Below are positions 1-8,664 of a stretch of DNA of 64,000 nt, one piece after another. Origin of the DNA: DAHUXD01 sp963736455 (GTDB taxonomy: Bacteria; Acidobacteriota; Thermoanaerobaculia; UBA5066; Gp7-AA6). The translations under genes and the position numbers were made by a program. The stretch lies in NCBI GenBank assembly GCA_963736455.1, contig CAVTON010000001.1, forward strand, positions 2,418,001 to 2,482,000. The letters are read 5' to 3'. The notes beneath the pieces were generated by a model. It saw only the letters and a list, made by a program, of their open reading frames with translations, ran no database searches and was not told where the DNA came from. The first letter of the stretch is position 1; every line of letters begins with the position of its first letter.

Positions 1-128
1 TGGGGTCAAAACGCGCATCGGCTCTGTGGAGCGCGCGGCCGTTCATCCGCAGTTGCGTCCGGATCACGAGCGTGCTTCGCGGTGCGGAAAACGGCGCGGC
101 GGAAATCTCGTCGCGGACCGAGCATCGG
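1..128. other. Window edge downstream of dnaA, unassigned
   Basis: Only 128 bases lie between the dnaA stop codon and the window edge. On the minus strand a GTG near position 72 opens a frame that runs off the edge, but it has no convincing ribosome binding site and its roughly 20 residues do not resemble the start of dnaN, which often follows dnaA. I see no RNA gene or repeat here. Confidence 0.3.
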
Positions 129-1454
129 TCAGCGATACGGCTGCAGGAACCCCTCGATGACCCTGCGGAAATCGGAGTCGTCTTCGACCATCCGTTCGAT
201 CTTTTCGACCGAGTGCATGACCGTCGAGTGGTGCTTGTCGTTGAAGAGCCGCCCGATCTCCGGGTACGACAGGGGAGTCAGCTTCCGGCACAGGTACATG
301 GCGACCTGGCGGGGGAAGGCGACGGGCTTGGCGTTCGATTTCGCCTTCATGTCCGAGACCCGCAGACCGTAGTGGGAGGCCACGGCCTTGAGGATGTCGG
401 AAGGAGTGGCGCGGTGCTCCTCGTTTCCGACGATGTCCCGGAGGGTCTCCCGGGCGAGCTCGACCGTCAGGGGCCGTCCGGTCAGCGAGGAAAAGGCGAT
501 GGCCCGGTTCAACCGGCCCTCGAGCTCCCGCACGTTGGACTTGACGGTCCCGGCGATGAAGAGGGCGACGTCGTTGGGGACTTCGACTTTCTCGGCCGCG
601 GCCTTTTTGCGGATGATCGCGACCTTCATCTCGAGGTCCGGCGGCTGGATGTCGGCGATCAGTCCCCACTCGAATCGCGACCGAAGGCGCTCCTCCAGAG
701 TCGGAATTTCCTTCGGGAGCGCGTCGGATGTGACGACGATCTGCTTCTGCGCGTCATGGAGGGCGTTGAAGGTGTGGAAGAACTCCTCCTGGGTCGAATC
801 CTTGCCGGCGATGAACTGAACGTCGTCCATGAGCAGCACGTCGAGCTCGCGGTAGCGGCGCTTGAATTCATGCATGCGTTCGAAGCGCAGCGCATTGATC
901 AGATCGTTCAGGAACCGTTCGGCCGAGAGGTAGAGCACGCCGGCGTCGGGATTGCGCTGGAGGATCTCGTGCGCGATCGCATGCATCAGGTGCGTCTTGC
1001 CGAGGCCGACGCCTCCGTAGAGAAAGAGCGGGTTGTACGAGCGCGACGGAGATTCCGCCACGGCGCGCGCCGCGGCATGGGCGAACTGGTTCGAGGAGCC
1101 GACGACGAAGTTCTCGAAGGTAAACCGCGGGTTGCCGGAGCTGACGCGGCCCGGGGCCGCCGGATTAGGGCCCGGGGCCGAAGCGGCCTCTCCGGACGGA
1201 GCGCCCGGCGCCGATTCGAAGCGGATCGAGAGTTGCGGGAATCCCGCTTGCGACGCTTCGCGGGCGAGCAAATCCCCGTGCCGTGACTCGATCCAATCGG
1301 CGAAAACGCGCGAGGGCACCGAAACCGTCAGCACGCCCGCTCCCGAAGCCGGGTCGAAGCCGAGCTGACGCGTCGGCCCGAACCAGGTCTTCAGCTCTTT
1401 GGCGTCGAGCTTTCCTTCGAGCTGCTTGAGGATGGAGGTCCAGATCTCGGTCAT
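129..1454 (-). CDS. dnaA: Chromosomal replication initiator DnaA
   Basis: DnaA binds DnaA boxes at oriC, forms an ATP-dependent filament and opens the duplex. The 441-residue product shows domain I (about 1-75), an Ala/Pro-rich linker (about 82-108), an AAA+ domain with Walker A GGVGLGKTH (about 147-155) and Walker B LLMDDVQF (about 207-214), and a C-terminal DNA-binding domain with the DnaA signature KHHSTVMHSVEKI (about 407-419). I chose the ATG giving MTEIW because it matches the usual DnaA N-terminus; the open frame extends 48 codons upstream but those residues are not DnaA-like and would overlap the putative origin. It is divergent from rpmH and reads towards the window edge. Confidence 0.97.
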   Translation of the reverse strand: MTEIWTSILKQLEGKLDAKELKTWFGPTRQLGFDPASGAGVLTVSVPSRVFADWIESRHGDLLAREASQAGFPQLSIRFESAPGAPSGEAASAPGPNPAAPGRVSSGNPRFTFENFVVGSSNQFAHAAARAVAESPSRSYNPLFLYGGVGLGKTHLMHAIAHEILQRNPDAGVLYLSAERFLNDLINALRFERMHEFKRRYRELDVLLMDDVQFIAGKDSTQEEFFHTFNALHDAQKQIVVTSDALPKEIPTLEERLRSRFEWGLIADIQPPDLEMKVAIIRKKAAAEKVEVPNDVALFIAGTVKSNVRELEGRLNRAIAFSSLTGRPLTVELARETLRDIVGNEEHRATPSDILKAVASHYGLRVSDMKAKSNAKPVAFPRQVAMYLCRKLTPLSYPEIGRLFNDKHHSTVMHSVEKIERMVEDDSDFRRVIEGFLQPYR

Positions 1455-1465
1455 GGCAAAATCTC

Positions 1466-1508
1466 GATTTCCACAAGATTTCCACAGCTGTGGAAGCTCC
1501 TGTGGAAC
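1466..1508. promoter_or_regulatory. DnaA-box-like cluster, candidate oriC element
   Basis: Four TTCCACA cores lie within 41 bases: ATTTCCACA at 1467-1475 and 1478-1486 on the plus strand, and TGTGGAA at 1489-1495 and 1501-1507 on the other strand. Two of them form the perfect 16-bp palindrome TTCCACAGCTGTGGAA (1480-1495). ATTTCCACA matches the canonical DnaA box TTATCCACA at 7 of 9 positions. The first two boxes are spaced 11 bp apart, about one helical turn. Position just upstream of dnaA, between dnaA and rpmH, is a classical oriC or dnaA autoregulation site. No clear AT-rich unwinding element is seen. Confidence 0.55.
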
Positions 1509-1569
1509 CCGGGGGGCGGGAGTATATAGCGATCGGACCTCCGCAACCCACGGCGGACCGCTTCTTCCC

Positions 1570-1598
1570 TTGACTTCACGGCCGTCCGAACCTAGCAT
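1570..1598 (+). promoter_or_regulatory. Candidate sigma-70 promoter for rpmH operon
   Basis: TTGACT (1570-1575) and TAGCAT (1593-1598) are separated by 17 bases, the ideal spacing for -35 and -10 elements. They lie just upstream of the rpmH ATG at 1610, so the leader would be very short. No Shine-Dalgarno sequence is visible before rpmH, which fits a nearly leaderless start. Prediction only. Confidence 0.45.
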
Positions 1599-1609
1599 TC
1601 GCCCTCTTT

Positions 1610-1744
1610 ATGAAGCGCACCTTTCAACCGAACAACCGGCGCCGCAAGCGCACCCATGGCTTCCTCGTCCGGATGCGGACGCGGTCGGGCCGCGCCATCA
1701 TTTCGGCGCGCCGCCGCAAAGGGCGCAAAAGACTGACGGTGTGA
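1610..1744 (+). CDS. rpmH: 50S ribosomal protein L34
   Basis: The 44-residue basic protein begins MKRTFQPNNRRRKRTHGF and ends GRKRLTV, the normal L34 pattern and length. L34 is a late-assembly component of the large ribosomal subunit. The gene is too short for most gene callers but is unambiguous. Its stop overlaps the GTG start of rnpA in a GTGA arrangement, implying translational coupling, and its position next to dnaA and rnpA is conserved across bacteria. Confidence 0.96.
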   Translation: MKRTFQPNNRRRKRTHGFLVRMRTRSGRAIISARRRKGRKRLTV

Positions 1745-2127
1745 ACTCGGGCCCGGCCGTCTCCGAGGGTTTTTCCCGGGACGACCGCCTCCGCCAACGC
1801 AGGGAATTCGAAGAGTGCTACGCCTCCGGAGTGCGCGTTTCCGGTCGACACGTCCAGGTCTTTCTGCTGCCCGCCCCGGGCACGCCGACGAAAGCGCGTC
1901 TCGGCATCTCGGTGCCCAAGCGCGTGGGCAACGCGGTCGTACGCAATCGGGTGCGGCGCCGTCTGCGGGAGATCTTCCGGCGGACTCGCGCCGCCATCCT
2001 GCCGCCTCGCGCTCTGTCGCTCGTCGTCAACGTCCGGCCCTCGGCCGCCGGAGCGTCGTTTACGGATCTCTCGGAGGACTTCACGCTCGCGGTTCGTCGC
2101 GGCCTCCCGCGCCTTCCTCCGCCGTGA
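1741..2127 (+). CDS. rnpA: Ribonuclease P protein component
   Basis: RnpA is the protein subunit of RNase P, which matures the 5' ends of tRNAs. The 128-residue product carries the family motif around KRVGNAVVRNRVRRRLRE (about residues 60-77), preceded by the typical RLRQRREFEECYASG start. The GTG start overlaps the rpmH stop by 4 bases; an open frame continues far upstream but overlaps rpmH and is not RnpA-like. The stop overlaps the GTG of yidD by 4 bases, so rpmH, rnpA and yidD are probably translationally coupled. Confidence 0.95.
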   Translation: MNSGPAVSEGFSRDDRLRQRREFEECYASGVRVSGRHVQVFLLPAPGTPTKARLGISVPKRVGNAVVRNRVRRRLREIFRRTRAAILPPRALSLVVNVRPSAAGASFTDLSEDFTLAVRRGLPRLPPP

Positions 2128-2342
2128 CCGCCGGAGCGCGCTTCGCGATCGCTCTGGTCGACGCGTACAAGAGATTTCTGTCGCCGTTTCTGCCCCGCGC
2201 CTGCCGCTTCGAGCCGACCTGCTCGGTCTACGCCCGGGAAGCGATCGTTCGCTACGGCCTGGCTCGCGGTTCGCGGCTCGCCGCGGCGCGCCTCTTCCGA
2301 TGCCACCCCTTCCATCGCGGGGGCCTGGACCCGGTGCCCTAG
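2124..2342 (+). CDS. yidD: Membrane protein insertion efficiency factor YidD
   Basis: YidD is a small protein of the inner membrane face that assists insertion of YidC/Sec substrates. The 72-residue product has the family core: an amphipathic start, YKRFLSPFLPRACRFEPTCS and YAREAIVRYG, then the CHPFHRGGLDPVP tail. The three conserved cysteines (CRF, TCS, RCHP) are present. It starts with GTG overlapping the rnpA stop and ends directly before the yidC GTG start, the standard operon order. Confidence 0.95.
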   Translation: MTAGARFAIALVDAYKRFLSPFLPRACRFEPTCSVYAREAIVRYGLARGSRLAAARLFRCHPFHRGGLDPVP

Positions 2343-3989
2343 GTGGAAAAGAGGCTCCTGCTCGCGGCGGCCCTTTCGCTCGGCGTCCTGCTGTGCTGGG
2401 AGTGGCTGGGCCCGAAGCCGGCCCGCCGGCCGCTTTCTCCGCCCGCCGTTCCCACGGCGGCCGCCACCGCGGGCCCGGCTCCGCAGGCCTCGTCCTCCGC
2501 CTCCGCTGCGACATCGGAGCTGCCGACCGAGCCGCTTCCGGCTCCGGCGAGCGCGGAGGCCGAACGTTCGATCACGATGTCGAATGACCTCGTCCACGCC
2601 ACCTTTTCCAATCGCGGAGCGGTCCTGACCTCGTTCGTGCTGACCGGTCACTTCGACGAGCAGAAGAAGCCGCTCGAGCTCGTCCGGTCGCTTCCGCCCG
2701 AGCTCCCGCGGCCCATGGGGCTCGATTTCGGAGCCGATGCGGCGACCACCGCGACGATCGCCCACGCTCTCTTCGTGGTCGAGCAGGCGTCCAGGGACGT
2801 CGTGCGCTTTCGCTATGCGGACGCCCACGTCGCGGTCGTCAAGGAGTTCCGGCTCGGAAAGGGATACCTCTTCGACGTGGACGTGCGCGTCACCGGGCCC
2901 GCGTACGGCGTCCTCATCGGACCGGGGCTGCGCAATCTCACCCCGGGCGAAGGCCGTTCGCGCTACGTCATGGCGGCCTCGGCGGTCTTCGCGACCCCCG
3001 ACGGGATGAAGGTCGTCGGGGCCGACAAGGCCACGGGCAAGGACGTCTGGGCGCTGCCCCCCCGCTCGTTCGCCGGCGTCGAGGACAACTATTTCCTCCA
3101 GGCCCTCGTCCCGAGGAGCGCCTCGACGGGCCGCGCGATTTCTTTCGCGCTTCCCCATCCGGAGGGAAAGCCGACCCAGGAGATCGCGGCTGCGGTGTCC
3201 GGCCACGGCGCCTTCCAGGCGTCGGCCTACTTCGGTCCCAAGGACATCCCGATCCTCGAGAGCTATGGCCTCGGGCTCGAACGCACGGTCGACTTCGGCT
3301 GGTACGGAGTGCTCGCGCGGCCGCTTCTCTGGCTGATGCGCCAGACGCACGCGCTCGTCGGCAACTGGGGTCTCGCGATCCTCGCCGTCACGTTTCTGAT
3401 CCGGGTGTTGCTCTTCCCGTTGACCGCGAAGAGCTACGTCTCGATGAAGAAGATGCAGAAGCTCGCGCCGAAAGTCAGCGCGATCCGCGACAAGTACAAG
3501 AAGTCGAAGAGCGATCCGGCGCAGCGCCAGAAGATGAATACGGAGATGATGGCGCTCTATCAGAGCGAGGGCGCCAACCCGATGAGCGGCTGTCTCCCGA
3601 TGATCCTGCAGCTGCCGATCCTGTTCGCGTTCTACAAGGTGCTCGCGATCGCGATCGAGCTGCGCCACGCCCCCTTCTTCTTCTGGGTCAAGGACCTCTC
3701 CGCGATCGACACGACCTACGTGCTCGTGATCCTGATGATCATCTCGATGTACGTGCAGCAGGCGATGACGCCTTCGACGATGGACCCCGCGCAGAAGAAG
3801 ATGTTCATGTTCATGCCGATCTTCATGGGGTTCGTCTTCAAGGACATGCCGGCGGGGCTCGTGCTCTACTGGCTCTTTTCGAACCTGCTGACGGTCGTGC
3901 AGCAGCTCTTGATGAACCGAATCGTGAAGGAGGACGATCCCACCCCGCCCCGCCGGGGCGCGAAGGCGCTCAAGCAGGCGCGGGCGTAG
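2343..3989 (+). CDS. yidC: Membrane protein insertase YidC
   Basis: YidC inserts and folds inner-membrane proteins, alone or with Sec. The 548-residue protein is the long Gram-negative form: an N-terminal transmembrane segment (about 5-20), an Ala/Pro linker, a large periplasmic beta domain (about 75-320) and the conserved C-terminal insertase domain (about 325-530). The latter includes FLIRVLLFPLT with the groove arginine, a basic cytoplasmic hairpin rich in K/Q and the NPMSGCLPMILQLP motif. The GTG start at 2343 immediately follows the yidD stop. The basic C-terminal tail fits ribosome contact. Confidence 0.97.
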   Translation: MEKRLLLAAALSLGVLLCWEWLGPKPARRPLSPPAVPTAAATAGPAPQASSSASAATSELPTEPLPAPASAEAERSITMSNDLVHATFSNRGAVLTSFVLTGHFDEQKKPLELVRSLPPELPRPMGLDFGADAATTATIAHALFVVEQASRDVVRFRYADAHVAVVKEFRLGKGYLFDVDVRVTGPAYGVLIGPGLRNLTPGEGRSRYVMAASAVFATPDGMKVVGADKATGKDVWALPPRSFAGVEDNYFLQALVPRSASTGRAISFALPHPEGKPTQEIAAAVSGHGAFQASAYFGPKDIPILESYGLGLERTVDFGWYGVLARPLLWLMRQTHALVGNWGLAILAVTFLIRVLLFPLTAKSYVSMKKMQKLAPKVSAIRDKYKKSKSDPAQRQKMNTEMMALYQSEGANPMSGCLPMILQLPILFAFYKVLAIAIELRHAPFFFWVKDLSAIDTTYVLVILMIISMYVQQAMTPSTMDPAQKKMFMFMPIFMGFVFKDMPAGLVLYWLFSNLLTVVQQLLMNRIVKEDDPTPPRRGAKALKQARA

Positions 3990-4004
3990 GGTCGAGACGA
4001 ACCG

Positions 4005-4732
4005 ATGCGATACGAAGCGAAGACGGAACAGGACGCGGTGGCCGGCGCCGCGAAGGCGCTGGGCAGGCCCGCCGCGGAGCTCAAGTACACGGTGATCCGG
4101 GACGAGAAGGCCTTCTGGGGCGGCCGCGTCGTCGAGATCGAGGTGCAGGAGCCGGGAAGCGCGAGCGTGCGCGCGGAGGTGGAGAGCCTCGAGGAGGAGA
4201 CGACCTTCGCGTCGGCCCCGTCCCCGGAGGCTCGGCTCCGGCTTCGGCGCCCGCGCCGGCGCCCGCGGCGACCGAGGCCGATGCCGCGGCGGCGGTGGAA
4301 GCCACGCTGACGGAGCTTCTCTCGGCCGCGGGCCTTCTCGTCGAGACGCGCCGCCGCGAGGTCCAGGGCGAGGAGATGCTCTTCGAGCTCTCCGGCGACG
4401 ACGTCGAGCCCCTGCTGGCGAACAAGGGAGAAGGGCTGACCGGCCTCGAGGTTCTCGTCGGCCGGATCGCGTCCAAGCGCGTCGGCCGGCCGGTCCATCC
4501 GAGGCTCGACGCGGAGGGCTTCCGCGCTCATCGCAAGGAAGCGCTCGAGGAACTGGCGCAGACCTCGGCCGAGGAAGTCCGGCGCACGCGTCGGCCGCAG
4601 CTCCTGCCGCCGCTCGCTCCCTGGGAGCGCCGCCTCGTGCACCTCGCGCTGGCGGAGGATCCGGAGCTCGAGACCGAGAGCGAAGGCGAGGGGTTCCTGA
4701 AACGCGTGGAGGTCCGTCTCAAGGGACGCTAG
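4005..4732 (+). CDS. jag: Jag/KhpB RNA-binding protein, frameshifted
   Basis: Jag (KhpB) is an RNA-binding protein that accompanies yidC in many bacteria. The N-terminal Jag_N domain (MRYEAKTEQDAVAGAAKALG through a WGGR motif) is read in one frame from 4005. The Ala/Pro linker, KH-like domain and R3H domain (ERRLVHLAL) are read in another frame to the stop at 4732. The switch lies at 4221-4229; adding one C to the CCCC run at 4222-4225 restores a continuous protein of about 242 residues. Either a sequencing deletion, a true mutation or a -1 slip would explain this. The domain order is otherwise complete. Confidence 0.85.
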
Positions 4733-4737
4733 CCGCG

Positions 4738-6100
4738 GTGCGCACCGCGGATGCCTTCCTCGACACGATCGCGGCCCTGGCGACTCCCGCCGGCCGCTCG
4801 GCGCTCGCGGTCGTGCGGATCTCGGGTCCCGGCGTCTCGCGCATCCTCGCCGTCCTCGCTCCGGGACTGCCGAAGCCGGTACCGCCGCGTCGGCCGCTTC
4901 GCACGCTGCTCGTGGAAGACAGGCGGCGCGACGATCGACGAAGCCATCGTGACCTTCCTTCCGGCCGATTCGTCCCCGACGGGCGAGGATGTGGCCGAGC
5001 TCTCGATGCACGGAAGCCCGGTCGCGGTCGAGCGCCTGCTCGCCGCGGCGCTTTCCTGCGGCGCCCGCGCGGCGCGAGCGGGCGAGTTCACCGAGAGGGC
5101 GTTCCGGGCCGGGCGGATCGATCTCGTTCGCGCCGAGGCCGTGCGGGACCTGATCGAGTCGAGAACTCCGGAGGCCGCCCGCGCCTCGGCCCGGCGCCTC
5201 GCCGGCGGCTTGAGCGCGCGCCTCCAGGCCGTTCGCGAGGAGCTCCTTTCTGCGTCTTCGGCTCTCGAGGCTTCGATCGATTTTTCCGAAGACGTCGGCG
5301 AAGGCGTCGACTCGTCCGTTCGCGCGCGCCTGGAGGCGGCGATCGTCGAGCTCGACCGGCTCGCCTCGTCCGCGCGCACGGGACGGCTTCTGAATCACGG
5401 TTGCCGCGTCGCGATCCTCGGCCGCCCGAACGCCGGCAAGTCCACCCTCTTCAACGCCGCCCTCGGACGCGACCGCGCGATCGTCACGGAGGTGGCCGGC
5501 ACGACCCGCGACACCCTGGAAGCCGAGATCGACGTCGGAGGCGTTCCGGTCACGCTCGTCGACACGGCGGGCCTGCGGAGGACCGGCGATCTCGTCGAGG
5601 CCAGGGGCGTCGAGCGGGCCCGCGCCGAGGCGGAGCGCGCGGACGCGGCGATCTACGTCTTCGACGGCTCCTCCGGCCTGGAGGACGACGACGCCGAAGC
5701 CCTCGCACTCCTCGCCGGCCGTCCCCTGATCCTCGCCGCCAACAAGTCCGACCGCCGGACCGGTTCCGCCTCGCCGCTGCCGCCCGAGGCCGTCCTTTTC
5801 TGCGGGCTGTCGGCTGAGGCCGGGCCGATGCTCCGAACGCTCCTCGAAGCGAGGATCGCCGGGGAGATCTCGACGGACGCTTCCTCCGAGATGCTCGGCT
5901 CCCTGCGCCAGGCGGATCTCGTCGCTCGCGCCCGTGCGGCCGCGGCCGAGGCGAAGGACGCGCTCGACCGCGGCGTTTCGCCGGAGTACGCCGCCACGCA
6001 TTGCCACGGCGCTCTCGACGCGCTGTCCGACCTGGTCGGCGAGACGACGTCCGAGGACGTTCTCGCGCGCCTGTTTTCGACGTTTTGTATCGGAAAATAG
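4738..6100 (+). CDS. mnmE: tRNA-modifying GTPase MnmE, frameshifted
   Basis: MnmE with MnmG installs the carboxymethylaminomethyl group on U34 of certain tRNAs. The N-terminus (DTIAALATPAGRSALAVVRI) is read from the GTG at 4738. From TIDEAIVTFLPADS onward the protein is in the next frame. It holds the GEDVAE motif, the G domain (GRPNAGKS, then AGTTRDT and DTAG), and the C-terminal CIGK with the catalytic cysteine. Removing the A at 4921 joins the halves as VEDGGATID, as expected for the family. The intact protein would be about 453 residues. It sits 5 bases after jag and 8 before mnmG. Confidence 0.9.
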
Positions 6101-6108
6101 GTCTCGCC

Positions 6109-7980
6109 ATGCGCTTCGACGTTCTCGTCGTCGGCGGCGGACACGCCGGAATCGAGGCCGCGCACGCGGCGGCGCGGATGGGCCGGCGCACCGCTCTGCT
6201 GACGGGTTCGCGAGCCGCCATCGGCCGCATGTCCTGCAATCCCGCCATCGGCGGACTCGCCAAGGGCCAGCTCGTCCGCGAGATCGACGCTCTGGGCGGC
6301 GTCATGGGCGAGCTCGCGGATGCCGCGGGGATCCAGTTCCGCATCCTCAATCGGTCGCGCGGGCCGGCGGTCTGGGGGCCGCGCGCGCAATGCGACCGGG
6401 CGCTCTACGCGCTTCTCGCCCGCGAGCGGCTCGAACGCACGGAGGGTCTGACGACCCTCGAAGGGATGGCCGAGTCGCTCATCGACGAAGCGGGGCGGGT
6501 TTCGGGCGTCGTGACGGACACCGGCCAGCGAGTCGCCGCGGGCGCCGTCGTCGTCACGGCCGGTACGTTCTTGAACGGCCTCATGCACACGGGCGAGCGT
6601 CAGACGGAAGGCGGGAGGGTCGGCGAAGCGGCGGCGCGCGGCCTGTCGAGCTCGCTCGAAGCGGCGGGCCTGAAGCTCGGACGCTTCAAGACGGGCACGC
6701 CTCCGCGTCTTCATCGCGATTCGATCGACTACGCGGCCTGCTCGCCGCAGGAGGGCGACGATCCTCCGGTGCCGTTCTCGTTTCGCACGAAGAGGCTGCC
6801 GCGGCGTCAGGCGCTCTGCTGGCTGACCGAAACCAACGCCAGAGTCCACGCGCTCATCCGCGCGAACCTGCATCGAAGCCCGATGTACTCGGGCCGGATC
6901 CACGGGATCGGCCCGCGCTACTGCCCCTCGGTCGAGGACAAGGTCGTGCGGTTTTACGAGAAGGACCGGCACACGCTCTTCCTGGAGCCGGAGGGCTGGG
7001 ATTCGGAGGAGATCTACGTCAACGGCCTCTCGACGTCCCTGCCGGAGGACGTGCAGCGGGAGATCCTCGCGGAGATTCCCGCGCTCGCGCAAGCGAAGAT
7101 GATCCGCCCGGGGTATGCCGTCGAGTACGATTTCGTCTTCCCCGATCAGCTCTCGATCGCGCTCGAAGCCCTCGAGGCTCCCGGTCTCTTTCTCGCCGGG
7201 CAGATCAACGGGACCTCCGGATACGAGGAGGCGGCGGCCCAGGGAATCCTCGCCGGCATCAATGCGTCGCTCTCGGTCGCCGGAGACGAGCCCTTCGCGC
7301 TCGATCGATCCGAGGCCTACGCGGCGGTGCTCGTCGACGATCTGACGAAGAAGGGGCTCGACGAGCCATACCGTCTCTTCACCTCGCGCGCCGAGTACCG
7401 GCTGCTGCTCGGAGTCGACACGGTCCTGCCACGCCTGCTGCCGCACGGCCGCCGCCTCGGGCTGATCGCCGAGGACGAGTACACGGAGGCGATGCGCGGA
7501 GAAGAACGGCTTCGCAAGGCCGAGGCAGGCTTGCGGGAGAGAAGCTTTACTCCGAACAGTCCGACTCGCGAGGTTTTCCGGCAGCAGCTCGGAATCGAGT
7601 TGTCAGCCCCGTCGACAGCGTTTAAACTATTGCAAAGAAACGACTTATCGATAGATCAGCTCGACTCGCTGGCGCCCGAATTGTTCGCCGGGCTCGATCG
7701 CGAGGATCGAAGCGTCCTGGAGAGCCGCGTGCGCTACGAGGGCTACATCCTTCGCGAGAACGAGCGGCTCGAACGGTCGAAGCCCTTCGACGCATGTCGG
7801 ATTCCGAGCGGCTTTCGATACGAGGGCCTTCCGGGGCTCTCGACGGAGGTCATCGAGCAGTGCTCGCGCCGCCGTCCTCGGACGGTGGGAGAAGCCTCCC
7901 GGATCCCTGGCGTGACTCCCGCGGCGATCGCGATAATCTCGGCCCATGTCGCTCGCGCCAGCGGAGCCCCTTCCGCCTGA
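6109..7980 (+). CDS. mnmG: tRNA U34 carboxymethylaminomethyltransferase MnmG (GidA)
   Basis: MnmG is the FAD-dependent partner of MnmE in wobble-uridine modification. The 623-residue product has the normal length. It starts MRFDVLVVGGGHAGIEAAHAA, a dinucleotide-binding fold, and carries CNPAIGGLAKG, GTFLNGL and the GQINGTSGYEEAAAQG motif. I chose the ATG at 6109, 8 bases after mnmE; the frame is open upstream but lies within mnmE. The codons near 7600-7670 are noticeably more AT-rich than elsewhere but remain in frame. The 3' end overlaps rsmG by 35 bases. Confidence 0.97.
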   Translation: MRFDVLVVGGGHAGIEAAHAAARMGRRTALLTGSRAAIGRMSCNPAIGGLAKGQLVREIDALGGVMGELADAAGIQFRILNRSRGPAVWGPRAQCDRALYALLARERLERTEGLTTLEGMAESLIDEAGRVSGVVTDTGQRVAAGAVVVTAGTFLNGLMHTGERQTEGGRVGEAAARGLSSSLEAAGLKLGRFKTGTPPRLHRDSIDYAACSPQEGDDPPVPFSFRTKRLPRRQALCWLTETNARVHALIRANLHRSPMYSGRIHGIGPRYCPSVEDKVVRFYEKDRHTLFLEPEGWDSEEIYVNGLSTSLPEDVQREILAEIPALAQAKMIRPGYAVEYDFVFPDQLSIALEALEAPGLFLAGQINGTSGYEEAAAQGILAGINASLSVAGDEPFALDRSEAYAAVLVDDLTKKGLDEPYRLFTSRAEYRLLLGVDTVLPRLLPHGRRLGLIAEDEYTEAMRGEERLRKAEAGLRERSFTPNSPTREVFRQQLGIELSAPSTAFKLLQRNDLSIDQLDSLAPELFAGLDREDRSVLESRVRYEGYILRENERLERSKPFDACRIPSGFRYEGLPGLSTEVIEQCSRRRPRTVGEASRIPGVTPAAIAIISAHVARASGAPSA

Positions 7981-8584
7981 GCGTTTCGAAGCGCTTCTGC
8001 GGGAATCGGGGTCGGAGAGCATCCGGCCGCTCATCGAAGGACGAGCCGAGATCCTGGCCGGCTACCTGTCGGAGCTCGATGCGTGGCGAAGGCGCGTCAA
8101 CCTGACCGGAAACCTCACGGCGCGCGAGCTCGTCGACCACGCCCTCGAAGCCCTCATCCCGGAGTCCTTAATTGATGATAGCGAAAGACTTGTCGACATC
8201 GGCTCCGGAGCGGGATTTCCGGGGCTCGCTCTCGCGATTGCTCGGCCCGATCTCGACGTGAGCCTCGTCGAGCCTCGTGGCAAGCGCGCGGCATTTCTCA
8301 GGCACGTCATTCGGATACTACCCGTCTCGAACGCGATGGTCGTCGAGTCGCGAATCGAACAAGTCGGCGGGCAGACTTTCGGCGTGGCGACAACCCGGGC
8401 GGTCGGAGATCTGGCAGAGATCGTGGGCCGCTCGCCGTTTTTGAAGCCCGGAGGGCTGCTCCTCCTGTGGACGACCGAGGCGGAATCGAGGGCCGCCGAG
8501 CTGTCGGATTTTCGGCTCGAGCGCGTGATGCCAATCCCGGGGACCTCGAGACGCGCGGTGGCGGTCCTGCGGAAGGCCGGATAG
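7946..8584 (+). CDS. rsmG: 16S rRNA (guanine-N7) methyltransferase RsmG (GidB)
   Basis: RsmG methylates G527 of 16S rRNA using S-adenosylmethionine. The 212-residue product shows the class I methyltransferase motif VDIGSGAGFPGLALAIARP (about 86-104), then SLVEPRGKRAAFLRH (about 109-123), as in the family. The ATG at 7946 lies inside the end of mnmG; a slightly later start is possible but would shorten the N-terminal helix. The gene ends 80 bases before parA, in the conserved mnmG-rsmG-parA-parB order. Confidence 0.94.
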   Translation: MSLAPAEPLPPERFEALLRESGSESIRPLIEGRAEILAGYLSELDAWRRRVNLTGNLTARELVDHALEALIPESLIDDSERLVDIGSGAGFPGLALAIARPDLDVSLVEPRGKRAAFLRHVIRILPVSNAMVVESRIEQVGGQTFGVATTRAVGDLAEIVGRSPFLKPGGLLLLWTTEAESRAAELSDFRLERVMPIPGTSRRAVAVLRKAG

Positions 8585-8595
8585 TGGGTTCACGG

Positions 8596-8611
8596 TGTTC
8601 CACGTGGAACA
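8596..8611. promoter_or_regulatory. parS centromere site 1
   Basis: TGTTCCACGTGGAACA is a perfect 16-bp palindrome matching the conserved bacterial chromosomal parS site. It lies in the rsmG-parA intergenic region, where ParB would nucleate and could also affect parA expression. Confidence 0.93.
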
Positions 8612-8664
8612 TCGACGATTTCGATTTACCGGCCGCGGGTTGACGAACATAATCCGGCCACCTC

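Noticed and set aside
1..72. Start of dnaN after dnaA
   Set aside because: The short translated sequence does not look like the DnaN N-terminus and no ribosome binding site is visible.
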